DNA of 60,045 bases from Selenomonadaceae bacterium UBA2897 (GTDB taxonomy: Bacteria > Bacillota > Negativicutes > Selenomonadales > Selenomonadaceae). Shown piece by piece: positions 52,073 through 60,045 of this stretch. The position numbers were made by a program, and so were the translations under genes. How positions within the stretch are numbered: position 1 is the first letter of the stretch; each line of letters begins with the position of its first letter. The stretch is from assembly GCA_002350105.1 (NCBI GenBank), contig DEDT01000002.1, positions 59,559 to 119,603 on the forward strand, read 5' to 3'. Under the pieces are notes generated by a model, which did not search any database, had not been told where the DNA came from, and was given only the letters and a program-made list of their open reading frames with translations.

Positions 52073-52101
52073 ATTTTTTCCTTTCCTCTATATCTTTGCT
52101 G

Positions 52102-53589
52102 TCAGCGCGATGCGCTGTCCCCCAATTTTTCTTCTGCGATAACCTGCAGCGTCTGCAGGCTGGCGTCCGCCGGCCCTACGACCTTCAAGCCCAGTGCCTG
52201 CATGGCGTGAATGTAGTGCAGCGTCTCGCCCGTGATGCGGTCGCCCGGCACGAGCAATGGGATGCCCGGCGGGTAGAACATGACCTGCTCCGCCGCCACA
52301 CGTCCCACCGCTGCGACGAAGGGAACCTGCACCACGGGCGCGAAAAACGCCTCGCGCGGTGTCATGGCCTGTGGTGGCACAGTGGGCAATGCCACAGGCT
52401 GCGGACAGGCGGCGCACCCCTGATGCGTCGCCGCCAGGCCCTGCATAGCCTGCAAAAGACGACCGCAGGTCTCCTCGTCATCGGCGTAAGAGATAATAAA
52501 GAGCAGGTTGCTGGCATCCGATAGCTCGCACTGAATCTTATACGCATGGCGCAGGATATGCTCGGCTTCCGTCCCCGAAAGGCCGAGCCCACTCACCTGC
52601 ACCGTGATTTTCGTCAAATCGAGCCCCGTAGCGCCCGGCGTATGCAACTCTGCCGGCATCAGCACGCGCAGCCCCGGCACCTGAGCCAGCCCACCGCGCA
52701 GTTTTTGCGCCAGCGCCACCGCCCGGCTGATGCTCGCGCGCCCGCTCTCGTAGAGCTGCAGGCGTGCGATGTCGAGGGAGGCCAGCAGCAGCTGGTTCGG
52801 GCTCGTGGACTGCAGCAGGCTCGCGGCCTGGCGGATGCGTTCGTGCTCCACACGCGGGCCCTTGACGAAAAGCATCGAGGTCTGCGTGAGCGAGCCCGTG
52901 ATTTTATGCGTGCTGGAAGCCACCACATCCGCACCCGCATCGAGCGCCGAGAGCGGCAGCTCGTCACTGAAATGCAGATGCGGTCCGTGCGCAGCGTCGA
53001 CGAGCAGCAACACGCCTCTTTCGTGCACGTAGTCGGCCACGGCACGCAAATCCTGCGTGACACCGTAATACGTAGGATAGACGAGCACAAGGGCCCTGGC
53101 CTCGGGATGCGCGGCGAGTGCCGCCTGAATCTCCGCCAGCGGCACGCCCATTGCGATGCCCCAGACGTCACTCACCTCCGGCTGCAGCCAGACAGGCCGC
53201 ACGCCCGCAAGGATGCAAGCGCCGATGAGCGAGCGGTGAGCATTGCGCGGCAGCAGCACGGTGTCACCGGGGCGCAGCGTGCCCAGGAGCATCGTATGGT
53301 TGGCCCCCGTCGTGCCGTTGATCATGAACCATGCCGCATCCGCGCCATAGAGCTCTGCGGCCAGCTCCTGCGCCTCCCTGATGCACATGGTAGGCTCGTG
53401 CAGGTCATCGAGCTCCTCCATGAGTGAGACTTCCTCGCGCAGGCCCTCCTCCGTGATGAGCTGCCGCAGCAAGGGATGCGCGCCGCGTCCCTGCTTGTGA
53501 CCCGGCGTATGGAAGGCCAACGCGCCATCCGCTGCGTAGGCCCGCATGGCCTCGGCGATGGGTGCCTTTTCCTGTCCTGTCGTGTTCAT
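52102..53589 (-). CDS. PLP-dependent Orn/Lys/Arg decarboxylase (YaaO-like)
   Basis: 495 residues, fold-type I decarboxylase. N-terminal FHTPGHKQGRGAHPLL (about 26-41), PLP-site LLVDAAHGPHLHFSDELP (Asp and His) and the Schiff-base lysine in ASSTHKITGSLTQTSML. The C-terminal domain has YPPGIPLLVPGDRIT. These enzymes make agmatine, cadaverine or a related amine; the substrate cannot be chosen from sequence alone. The start overlaps the histidine kinase stop by four bases, an unusual coupling, and tmk follows 30 bp later. Confidence 0.93.
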   Translation of the reverse strand: MNTTGQEKAPIAEAMRAYAADGALAFHTPGHKQGRGAHPLLRQLITEEGLREEVSLMEELDDLHEPTMCIREAQELAAELYGADAAWFMINGTTGANHTMLLGTLRPGDTVLLPRNAHRSLIGACILAGVRPVWLQPEVSDVWGIAMGVPLAEIQAALAAHPEARALVLVYPTYYGVTQDLRAVADYVHERGVLLLVDAAHGPHLHFSDELPLSALDAGADVVASSTHKITGSLTQTSMLFVKGPRVEHERIRQAASLLQSTSPNQLLLASLDIARLQLYESGRASISRAVALAQKLRGGLAQVPGLRVLMPAELHTPGATGLDLTKITVQVSGLGLSGTEAEHILRHAYKIQCELSDASNLLFIISYADDEETCGRLLQAMQGLAATHQGCAACPQPVALPTVPPQAMTPREAFFAPVVQVPFVAAVGRVAAEQVMFYPPGIPLLVPGDRITGETLHYIHAMQALGLKVVGPADASLQTLQVIAEEKLGDSASR

Positions 53590-54974
53590 GCTTTCTCCGC
53601 CGGTTCCACCTCCACTGCCAGTTCCTGTCCCTTGGCGGCTAAGCGCGCGGCTTCCTGCCTGGCTTTAACCGCAGCCTCCTTGGCCTCTGCCGCCTTGCGC
53701 TCCTGCTGCCGCGCGGCCTGCACCTGGCGGGCCGCCTCTTTGGCCTGCTTTTCCTCGGCCGCCGCCCGGCTCACGTTGCGCTCGACGCGCAGGTGCACGC
53801 GCGTGCCCTTGCCCGGCTTCGACGTGACCTGCAGCTCCGCACCGATGAGACGCGCACGCTCCTCCATGCTGACCATGCCAAAATGACTCTCCTGGTTGCC
53901 GAGGCCATAGGCATCCTCATCGCCCTGCGCCTTCTGGTCTGCATCCATATCAAAGCCACAGCCATGATCCTCGATGAGCACGGACAATGCGCCTGTCGAA
54001 TAGAGCATGCGCACCATGGCCTTGTTCTGACCAGAATGATGCGCCACGTTCGCGAGCGCTTCCTGCACGATGCGGAACACCGCGATCTCGACGTGCTTCG
54101 GCAGGTCGTAGCGCTTACCATCCGCCTCGAAACGCGCGTAGACAATACCGCGCTGGGCGAGCTTCTGCACGAGCTGGCTCAGTGCCGCCTCCAGGCCGAG
54201 GTCGTCGAGCGCCATCGGCCGCATATCGAAGATGACCTGACGCACGCTCGTCAGGCAGTCGCGGATCTGCTGGCGCAGTTCCTGCAGTGAGTGCTTGGCC
54301 TCGTCCGGGTCGTAGTCCACGAGTTTCTCCACGATGGAGGTCTGGAAGATGAGGTTCGCCATGTCCTGCGCAGGGCCATCGTGCAGCTCGCGCGAGAGAC
54401 GATAGCGTTCCTCTTCCTGCGCGCGGATGATGCGCGCGCCCACAAACTTGTCTTTCTGCACGGCCTCGATTTTCCACACGACGCCGTTGAACTGATTCGC
54501 GAGGTAGGAGAGCACGGAGCCGATGGCCAGGGCCAGATGTTCTGCCTGATCCAGCAGGCCGCCGAGGCGGCGCAGGCGCAGTTCCATGTTGTCGCGCTGG
54601 AGGCGCAGCTGCTGTTCCTTGTCGCGCTCGACGCCGAGCTCTACCTGCACGTTCTTTACTTCTTCGTAGCTCGCGCGAATGCGTTCCTCCGAATAATGGG
54701 CGAAGTTGCCCGAGACGCGCACGAGCTCCTGCTTTTTCTTCTGTTCCTCCACCGCGAGGACGTCGACGCGGTCGATGACCTCGCGCGTCTGTTTTTTCAG
54801 CTCATTGAGCTGGCGACGGCAGGCCTCCACTTCCTCTTTGGCCGTTTCGTAGATCTCGAAGACCTGTGCCTTGTTATCCTCGATCGTATGGATGGTACTG
54901 GTCAGGATTTTCTTCAGCGAGCCATCCCCGGCGAGTTCCTGCTCCACCGCATCGGCATCCTGTTGCCGCTCCAT
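53586..54974 (-). CDS. Cytoplasmic DegS/NarL-type sensor histidine kinase with charged tail
   Basis: 462 residues from the ATG at 54974 (nine bases after GAGGAG). No membrane span. A long coiled-coil region (about 10-160) precedes the HisKA_3 dimerisation helix with the phosphorylated His in RLSRELHDGPAQDMANLI (about 215), and a HATPase domain with VQEALANVAHHS (N-box), DHGCGFD, FGMVSMEERARLIG and GKGTRV. The last 65 residues are Ala/Glu/Lys/Arg-rich and low in complexity. No response regulator is adjacent. It heads an operon with a decarboxylase, tmk, rnmV and rsmA. Signal unknown. Confidence 0.92.
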   Translation of the reverse strand: MERQQDADAVEQELAGDGSLKKILTSTIHTIEDNKAQVFEIYETAKEEVEACRRQLNELKKQTREVIDRVDVLAVEEQKKKQELVRVSGNFAHYSEERIRASYEEVKNVQVELGVERDKEQQLRLQRDNMELRLRRLGGLLDQAEHLALAIGSVLSYLANQFNGVVWKIEAVQKDKFVGARIIRAQEEERYRLSRELHDGPAQDMANLIFQTSIVEKLVDYDPDEAKHSLQELRQQIRDCLTSVRQVIFDMRPMALDDLGLEAALSQLVQKLAQRGIVYARFEADGKRYDLPKHVEIAVFRIVQEALANVAHHSGQNKAMVRMLYSTGALSVLIEDHGCGFDMDADQKAQGDEDAYGLGNQESHFGMVSMEERARLIGAELQVTSKPGKGTRVHLRVERNVSRAAAEEKQAKEAARQVQAARQQERKAAEAKEAAVKARQEAARLAAKGQELAVEVEPAEKA

Positions 54975-55010
54975 CAGCATCATCTCCTCTTTAAAATATC
55001 AATCCATTCT

Positions 55011-55039
55011 ATTTTACCCAAAAGAAGCCCGCAGGTAAA
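55011..55039 (-). promoter_or_regulatory. Promoter of histidine kinase operon
   Basis: Minus-strand TTTACC (55039-55034), a 17-bp spacer and TAAAAT (55016-55011), about 37 bp before the start codon. Confidence 0.65.
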
Positions 55040-55066
55040 GTCTCTCTGCACTTGCTTTTCCCTGCA

Positions 55067-55094
55067 TTTACCGATAAAATATAAAAGGTATAAT
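55067..55094 (+). promoter_or_regulatory. Promoter of YgbA-like gene
   Basis: TTTACC (55067-55072), a 16-bp spacer and TATAAT (55089-55094). Confidence 0.65.
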
Positions 55095-55119
55095 GTTAAT
55101 GGATGAAAGGTGAGCAACT

Positions 55120-55581
55120 ATGAGTATTTTCTCGCGTTTCCTGCCCAAGCGGAAACCGGTAGAAATCAAAAATAACATCCCGAAGGAAAAAGCGAATATC
55201 CGCAAGACCTTCGGCGTCTACTGCCATGCCCATCACGGCACGAGCGGCGATAAGCTCTGCCCGAAGTGCACGGCACTCCTCGCGACGGTCATGACGAAAA
55301 TGGGGCGGTGCCGGTATGGCATCACGAAGCCCATTTGCGACCGCTGCCAGTTCGCGGACCAGTGCTTCGGCGTCAACCAGGCCCGCGACTTCCTGCGCAT
55401 CATGCAGTCGGCCCAGAGCCGCATGTGGCTACGCCACCCCGTCATGGCCTTCAAGCACAAGATGGCCAGCTGGGGCGTCGACTACGCCTACATGAAGCAC
55501 GAAAAAGACCTCGAGGCCAAGGCCAAGGCGAAAAACGAAGCCGCCAAAAATCGCGCCAAGGATCGCAAGAACAAGAAATAA
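55120..55581 (+). CDS. YgbA-like (nitrous-oxide-stimulated promoter family, PF11756) protein
   Basis: 153 residues, basic. Conserved Cys/His positions: YCHAHHG, LCPKC and the signature CRYGITKPICDRCQFADQCF, suggesting one or two metal sites. The family is associated with nitrosative stress in enterobacteria; the molecular function is not settled. The C-terminus is Lys/Ala-rich. AAGGTGAG precedes the ATG. It is a single-gene unit with its own promoter and a strong terminator. Confidence 0.88.
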   Translation: MSIFSRFLPKRKPVEIKNNIPKEKANIRKTFGVYCHAHHGTSGDKLCPKCTALLATVMTKMGRCRYGITKPICDRCQFADQCFGVNQARDFLRIMQSAQSRMWLRHPVMAFKHKMASWGVDYAYMKHEKDLEAKAKAKNEAAKNRAKDRKNKK

Positions 55582-55595
55582 CTCCCGCGCACAGA

Positions 55596-55638
55596 AGCGC
55601 CAGGCATCAGCCCTTCAGCTGGTGCCTGGCGCTTTTTG
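55596..55638 (+). terminator. Terminator after YgbA-like gene
   Basis: AGCGCCAGGCA with TGCCTGGCGCT, plus inner CAGC/GCTG, then five T residues. Confidence 0.9.
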
Positions 55639-55663
55639 CTGTCAAATTTATCCGGGAAAATCT

Positions 55664-56860
55664 TTATCTCTCACCGGCCTGTCCGCCCGGCACGACATGC
55701 AGGCGCGTGCGGCGCGGTGCTGGCTTCTCCGGTTCCGGCTTTTGTGCCGGCTTCTCGAAGGTATGCTTACGGCCATGGTCAGCGATGTTCGTGAGCATGC
55801 CCATGGCCATCATCGAGACGAGCAGCGACGAGCCGCCGTAGCTGATAAAGGGCAATGGCACGCCGATGACCGGCAGGGTGCCGCTGACCATGAGCATGTT
55901 GACGATGCCCTGACCCACGATGAGAATCATGATGCCCGTCGCGAGAATCTGTCCGAACGTATCCTGCGCGCGGTTCGCCACGCGAATGCAGTAGACGAGC
56001 AGCAGCGTGTAGAGCAGGAAGACGAAGCAGGCCCCCGCAAAGCCGTGCTCCTGGCAGAAAATCGCGAACGCGAAATCCGTATGCGCCTCCGGCAGGTACT
56101 GGTACTTGCTCACGCCCGCGCCAAAGCCCATGCCGAAGAACCCGCCCGAGCCGATGGTCGCGAGCGACTGCACGGTCTGATAGCCGACGTGCTGCGGATC
56201 GCTCCAGGGGTCGAAAAAGACCTTCATGCGCTCCAGACGGTAGGGGCTGCTCAGGATCATGGCCACGACGCCCACGGGCAGAAGGCACAGCAGGACGCGG
56301 CTGATCTTGTCCACGCCCACGATCAGGAACATCACGAGCGGCACGCCAGCCACGACGCAGGCCGTGCCCATATCCGGCTCCTTGTAGACGAGCGCGGCCA
56401 TGAGCAGGATGCAGAAAATCTGCAGCGAGAGAAACGAGGCTTTCCGCTTGCGGTGCACGCAGGCCGCCAGATAGGCCGCCGCGAGCATCAGCGAAATCAG
56501 CTTCGCGAACTCCGCAGGCTGGATGCTGACCGGCCCAATGTAGAGCCAGCGCTGTGCGCCGTTAACGGTACGGCCAAAAGCCAGTACGCAGACGAGCATG
56601 ATGAGCACGCCGAGCAGCATGGGCAGCATCCAGCGCCGCCAATGCTCATAGTTCAGGCGGCGACAGAGAATGAAGGCCACAATACCCAAAGCCAGCACAG
56701 CCAGATGCTTTTTCAGAAAAAAGAACGGTGTCTGGTAATCGTGCGTCGCCAACACGAAACTGGAGCTGAAGACATTGATCGTCCCGAGCACCAGCAGGAT
56801 GGCCATGATGACGATGATGGGCTCACTGTCGTTGTGCCAGAGGGTTTTACGAATGCGCAT
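55664..56860 (-). CDS. ftsW: SEDS-family peptidoglycan polymerase FtsW
   Basis: 398 residues with about 10 membrane spans. SEDS motifs: GAQRWLYIGPVSIQPAEFAK, YKEPDMGTA, LPEAHTDFAFAI and IGVPLPFISYGGSSLL. These are closer to FtsW/SpoVE than to RodA. It polymerises lipid II glycan strands with a partner class B PBP at the division site. It has a charged Pro-rich cytoplasmic tail (about 365-398). It lies 12 bp after trmB, likely in the same transcript. Confidence 0.92.
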   Translation of the reverse strand: MRIRKTLWHNDSEPIIVIMAILLVLGTINVFSSSFVLATHDYQTPFFFLKKHLAVLALGIVAFILCRRLNYEHWRRWMLPMLLGVLIMLVCVLAFGRTVNGAQRWLYIGPVSIQPAEFAKLISLMLAAAYLAACVHRKRKASFLSLQIFCILLMAALVYKEPDMGTACVVAGVPLVMFLIVGVDKISRVLLCLLPVGVVAMILSSPYRLERMKVFFDPWSDPQHVGYQTVQSLATIGSGGFFGMGFGAGVSKYQYLPEAHTDFAFAIFCQEHGFAGACFVFLLYTLLLVYCIRVANRAQDTFGQILATGIMILIVGQGIVNMLMVSGTLPVIGVPLPFISYGGSSLLVSMMAMGMLTNIADHGRKHTFEKPAQKPEPEKPAPRRTRLHVVPGGQAGER

Positions 56861-56872
56861 CGTACCGCCTCC

Positions 56873-57523
56873 TCAGCGGAAAATCACTTCGCAACGATTG
56901 ATTTTTTCGCCGAAGCCGCTGAACTTGCGCTCATACTCCGTCTCGATGTTGTCGGGGCGATTCTCGGCGTGCAGGTCGTAGGAGACATCGCGCACCTCCA
57001 GCCCCGCCGCCTCGAACTGTCCCAGCGAGAAGTCGAAGAGCGGCCGGTTGTCCGTCTTGAAATGCAGCTCGCCCGGCTTCTTCAGCAAGCGGCGGTATTT
57101 CTCCAGAAAATTGACGTGCGTAAGCCGGCGCTTCGCGTGGCGCTTCTTCGGCCAGGGGTCGCAGAAATTGATGTAGAAGCGATCCACCTCGCCCGGCGCA
57201 AAAATCTCCTCGATGTGATTGATATCGAAGACCAGCAGGCGCACGTTCGAGAGCTCCAGCTCCGCCACCTTCTTCGCGGCGGAGTAGAGCACATCCTGCT
57301 GCATCTCAATGCCGATGAAGTTGATCTCGGGATGACGTGCGGCCATGCCCGTGATGAAATCGCCCTTGCCCGTGCCGAGCTCGACATGCAGCGGTGCCTC
57401 GCGCTCGAACCACTCCTGCCAATGTCCCTGGCGTTCCTCACCGATGCTCATATCGCGGCTGATGACGAACGCATCGAAATCATGTATGGCCTGGTCAACC
57501 CAGGGCTTTCTCCTTAAACGCAC
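56873..57523 (-). CDS. trmB: tRNA (guanine-N7)-methyltransferase
   Basis: 216 residues from GTG 57523, behind GGAGA and just after the upstream stop; the open frame extends further but would overlap the regulator. It methylates G46 of tRNA with SAM. Motifs: HVELGTGKGDFITGMAARHP (SAM site), FIGIEMQQDVL, INFCDPWPKKRHAKRRLTHV (catalytic region) and FKTDNRPLFDFS. The C-terminal ETEYERKF is typical. Confidence 0.95.
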   Translation of the reverse strand: MRLRRKPWVDQAIHDFDAFVISRDMSIGEERQGHWQEWFEREAPLHVELGTGKGDFITGMAARHPEINFIGIEMQQDVLYSAAKKVAELELSNVRLLVFDINHIEEIFAPGEVDRFYINFCDPWPKKRHAKRRLTHVNFLEKYRRLLKKPGELHFKTDNRPLFDFSLGQFEAAGLEVRDVSYDLHAENRPDNIETEYERKFSGFGEKINRCEVIFR

Positions 57524-57537
57524 AATTCTCTCCTTCC

Positions 57538-59466
57538 TTATGCCTTGGCACGCTTTTTCTTGTCGAGGTTGTATTTCTTCAGGTAGCGGTAGAGCGTCAC
57601 ACGGCTCACGTTCAGCAGGTTCGCCATGCGGCTCACGTTGCCGCCCGCCGACTTCCATGCCTTCAGGAAGACATTGCGGTCCTCTTTCCAGCGGTTATCC
57701 GGCCGGATATCGCCCATGAGGTTGATGTCCTGCGGCATGATAGCCTCTGCCTGCGTATTGAAGAACGCCTGCTCCAACACGGTCTGCAGCTGCTTGATGT
57801 TGCCCGGCCAGTCGTAGTGGCTGAGCTTGTCGATGGTCTCCCCGGGGAGCTCTTTCTCCTCCATCTGGTGCTGTACGGCCAGTTCCTTGATGATATGGCG
57901 CGCGAGAACGGGGATATCCTCGCTGCGTGCCCGCAAGGGCGGCAGGCGCAGTACGCTGCGCGAAACGAGGTCGTAGAGCGGACGCGCGAAGAGGCCGCGC
58001 TCCGTGAGACGCTTGAGGTCGCTGTCGCAGGCCGCGATGATGCGCACGTCGATGGGGCGCTCCACATCCTCGCCCAGACGGCAGGTAACATTCCTCTCCA
58101 GCGCGTCTGCGAGCTTCAGCGCGATCTGCTTCGGCATGCGCTCGATTTCATCGAGGAAAAGCGTGCCGCCCGAGGCAAGCTCCAGCCGGCCCTGATGGCT
58201 AACCTCATGCCGTACGCTGCCAAAGAGCTCCTGCTCCAAAAGCTCCGGCGTCGTATCGCCACAGCGCAACGTGATGAGCGGGCCTGCCGCACGATGGCTG
58301 GCCTGATGCAGGCCGTGGGCCATGCGCTGCTTGCCTGTGCCCGGTTCGCCCTGGATGAGCACGTGGTGCTTGTTGCGCGCCGTGCGTTCCGCCTTGCTGA
58401 TAAGCGAATGGAAGGCCGCACACTCACCAACCATTGAGGACAGACTGTACTTCGCCGTATAGCCCGCCGCATGCGCCACGAGCGTACGCAGATCCTCGAT
58501 GGGCATGGAGACGACGGCCACGGCCTTGACGACATTGTCCTTGTCGCGCTCCAGCGGCACGACCGTCGTGATATCTTCGTAGGTCTTGCTGGGAGTAATC
58601 CACGTCACTTCTTTATTGTAGGAAGGAACGCCACGGAACCCCTTGATGATCGGCGTATGGCGGTAGTTCGTAATCACCTGGTTCAGGTTGCCATGGCGGC
58701 GAATATCGGTCTGCTTCTCCATGCCGATGCCCTCCAGGCGCTTGTAGCCGAGCTCATTGGCATAGGCCACCTCGCCACCCGGCAGCACATGGTAGACCGC
58801 GAAGGGCGTCGCATCGAGGATGGCCTCCTGTGCGCTCTGACGGCTGCGCTCCGCCATGTGGAGCTCCAGCGCATTCTTCATCGTGAGCAGCAGCGCGATG
58901 ACCGCGTCCTGCGGCATCACGATCTGCTCCATGGAGACCAGCGTGATGATGTAGCGGAACTCGCCCGAGACAAAGACCGGCGCCGAGCAGGCATCACCGA
59001 GCTGGCATTCCTCGACCCACATCTCCGGGCCGAACAACCAGAACGGCGTCTGATGCTCGCAGGCGATGCTGATGCTGGAGGTTCCCACTTCCTCCACACC
59101 CACGCGCACGCCCTCGATTTCGCCCGGCGTCATCTGGTAGAAAGGCAGCGAATAGCTCTTGAGCACCACGCAGTCTGCATCCACGAGCAGCAGCGAAAGA
59201 TTATACTCCTGGAAGAGCTCGCGGATGGACTCGCTGATGTTGCCCATGTACTCGATGGCCGCCCGGTTCTTGCGCTGCCGATGCTGGAACTCTGCCGGAT
59301 CCAGCCGATGCGACGTATCCATCTTATCCCGGGCGATGCCCAGATCCTGGCTCTTGCGCCAGGACTCGGCCACCCAGGGATGCACATTCGGGTCGGTGAT
59401 GCCATTGTCGACGAATTGGCGATAATAACCCTCCAGTTTTTCCCGGCTGCGATGTTCTCTGATCAT
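57538..59466 (-). CDS. AcoR-like AAA+ regulator lacking the sigma-54 GAFTGA loop
   Basis: 642 residues. An N-terminal GAF-like sensor (about 60-200), a PAS-like segment (about 212-330), an AAA+ domain (about 345-560) and a Fis-type HTH (about 605-637, GGNVSRMANLLNVSRVTLYR). Walker A is GEPGTGKQ (373-380) and Walker B FLDEIE (437-442). After ELFG (413-416) the usual GAFTGA loop is missing: only about nine residues (SVRHEVSHQ) separate it from GRLELASGGTLF. Without GAFTGA it cannot contact sigma-54 in the normal way, so it probably acts on sigma-70-type promoters, as in DhaR or TyrR-like proteins. It precedes trmB and ftsW by 14 bp. Confidence 0.9.
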   Translation of the reverse strand: MIREHRSREKLEGYYRQFVDNGITDPNVHPWVAESWRKSQDLGIARDKMDTSHRLDPAEFQHRQRKNRAAIEYMGNISESIRELFQEYNLSLLLVDADCVVLKSYSLPFYQMTPGEIEGVRVGVEEVGTSSISIACEHQTPFWLFGPEMWVEECQLGDACSAPVFVSGEFRYIITLVSMEQIVMPQDAVIALLLTMKNALELHMAERSRQSAQEAILDATPFAVYHVLPGGEVAYANELGYKRLEGIGMEKQTDIRRHGNLNQVITNYRHTPIIKGFRGVPSYNKEVTWITPSKTYEDITTVVPLERDKDNVVKAVAVVSMPIEDLRTLVAHAAGYTAKYSLSSMVGECAAFHSLISKAERTARNKHHVLIQGEPGTGKQRMAHGLHQASHRAAGPLITLRCGDTTPELLEQELFGSVRHEVSHQGRLELASGGTLFLDEIERMPKQIALKLADALERNVTCRLGEDVERPIDVRIIAACDSDLKRLTERGLFARPLYDLVSRSVLRLPPLRARSEDIPVLARHIIKELAVQHQMEEKELPGETIDKLSHYDWPGNIKQLQTVLEQAFFNTQAEAIMPQDINLMGDIRPDNRWKEDRNVFLKAWKSAGGNVSRMANLLNVSRVTLYRYLKKYNLDKKKRAKA

Positions 59467-59527
59467 GCCGTCAACCCCCTGTTTATCCTGATATTTTTAT
59501 CCCGTATATGAGGAAATGTATTCCCTA

Positions 59528-59577
59528 ATTTACAATTCAAGCATTTTATTATAACACAATCGCCATTAGTTGTAAAT
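59528..59577. promoter_or_regulatory. Promoter of AcoR-like regulator flanked by inverted ATTTACAA boxes
   Basis: On the minus strand TTTACA (59576-59571), a 17-bp spacer and TATAAT (59553-59548). ATTTACAA (59528-59535) and its inverse TTGTAAAT (59570-59577) bracket the promoter, a plausible autoregulatory arrangement. Confidence 0.65.
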
Positions 59578-59579
59578 CT

Positions 59580-59609
59580 TTGCCAATTCCCTCCCGCAAA
59601 TGCTATAAT
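59580..59609 (+). promoter_or_regulatory. Promoter of small membrane protein gene
   Basis: TTGCCA (59580-59585), an 18-bp spacer and TATAAT (59604-59609). Confidence 0.65.
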
Positions 59610-59647
59610 GAAAAGGATTTATAGCTTTTGATGAAGGAGTCTGTAAC

Positions 59648-59977
59648 ATGGCCAAACAGTATAAAAAATTACAGCAGAAAATCTATCCCAAAGAAGAAAA
59701 TGAGAAGAAGACCCAGCGGAAGCCCGGCAAGGACTACCTGCTGCTCGGCGTCCTCATCTTCACCATCGTCGTCACGATCGGCGGCTGGGGCTCGCTCGAC
59801 AACTGGAACCGCGTGATGTACGTGCTGCTGGACTTCTCCCTCGGCCTGACGTATCTCAGCCGTCACGCCAAACTCTCGGAGGTGCAGAAGGTCTTCGTCG
59901 ACCGCGCCAGCTTCATCAGCATCGGCTTCGCCGTGGCGATGTTCCTCGTCGTCCTCGTCAAGCGCTTCACGGAGTAA
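59648..59977 (+). CDS. Small membrane protein, unknown function
   Basis: 109 residues. A highly basic N-terminus (about 1-28, cytoplasmic) is followed by three hydrophobic segments (about 29-47, 55-70, 86-105). GAAGGAG precedes the ATG. No family recognised. Its own promoter and terminator mark a single-gene unit, divergent from the AcoR-like regulator. Confidence 0.75.
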   Translation: MAKQYKKLQQKIYPKEENEKKTQRKPGKDYLLLGVLIFTIVVTIGGWGSLDNWNRVMYVLLDFSLGLTYLSRHAKLSEVQKVFVDRASFISIGFAVAMFLVVLVKRFTE

Positions 59978-60003
59978 GCCGCATCACCCACAACCAGGCA
60001 GAG

Positions 60004-60034
60004 CCGTTGCACGCAAGCGCGCGCAACGGTTTTT
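60004..60034 (+). terminator. Terminator after small membrane protein gene
   Basis: CCGTTGC (60004-60010) pairs with GCAACGG (60023-60029), followed by five T residues. Confidence 0.85.
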
Positions 60035-60045
60035 CTTATGCAAAA

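Overview
The window looks like chromosomal DNA of a Selenomonas-type bacterium (Negativicutes, Selenomonadaceae). This is inferred from Gram-positive-type genes (RNase M5, a YaaO-type decarboxylase beside tmk) together with an outer-membrane-style two-partner-secreted adhesin, flagella, TRAP transporters and a trimeric [FeFe] hydrogenase. Core genes are GC-rich. No tRNA, rRNA, CRISPR array or complete insertion sequence was seen.

Layout. 1-6693 (-): 5' part of a very large YDG-repeat adhesin, preceded by a 165-bp MITE-like element. 6940-12403 (-): a flagellin, a solitary DUF234 ATPase behind a 35-bp palindrome, a protease-bearing flagellin (flagellinolysin) and a YbjN-like protein. 12510-22715: a hexuronate block made of uxaCBA, two TRAP binding proteins, one TRAP QM membrane pair and a divergent LacI-family regulator. 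Matching operator-like sequences lie just downstream of the -10 boxes. 22837-25349: a TauE/SafE permease, a membrane metallophosphoesterase and a small HTH-like protein. 25681-29209 (+): hydCBA electron-bifurcating-type hydrogenase. 29341-32762 (+): murQ-murP-mupG, an N-acetylmuramic acid salvage operon. 32808-34059 (+): a CadC/SmtB-type metal sensor and an NlpC/P60 cell-wall hydrolase. 34148-41417: an N-methylhydantoin-type island with hyuA, hyuB, an NCS1 permease fused to a cytidylate-kinase-like domain, and a 5'-truncated N-carbamoylsarcosine amidase remnant abutting an opposite-strand gene fragment. 41502-43985 (+): accessory genes (Uma2, a small DUF4160 pair, an AlbA/ATPase pseudogene) with a repeated terminator module. 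44023-47661 (-): a giant hook protein FlgE and its TIGR02530 neighbour, facing a small ribbon-helix-helix gene across a 15-bp-arm palindrome. 48254-54974 (-): NhaC antiporter, then an operon of histidine kinase, decarboxylase, tmk, rnmV and rsmA. 55120-59977: YgbA-like protein (+); an AcoR-like regulator lacking GAFTGA, trmB and ftsW (-); a small membrane protein (+).

How the genes fit together. The TRAP system probably imports hexuronates, which UxaC, UxaB and UxaA convert to 2-keto-3-deoxygluconate. HydABC would dispose of fermentation electrons as H2. MurP, MupG and MurQ recycle cell-wall sugar. The Hyu genes and the permease would import and open cyclic ureides, but the final amidase is broken here. 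The most unusual items are the NCS1-kinase fusion, the FlgE with a roughly 600-residue repetitive insert, the flagellinolysin, the LacI operator set and the GAFTGA-less enhancer-binding-protein homologue.
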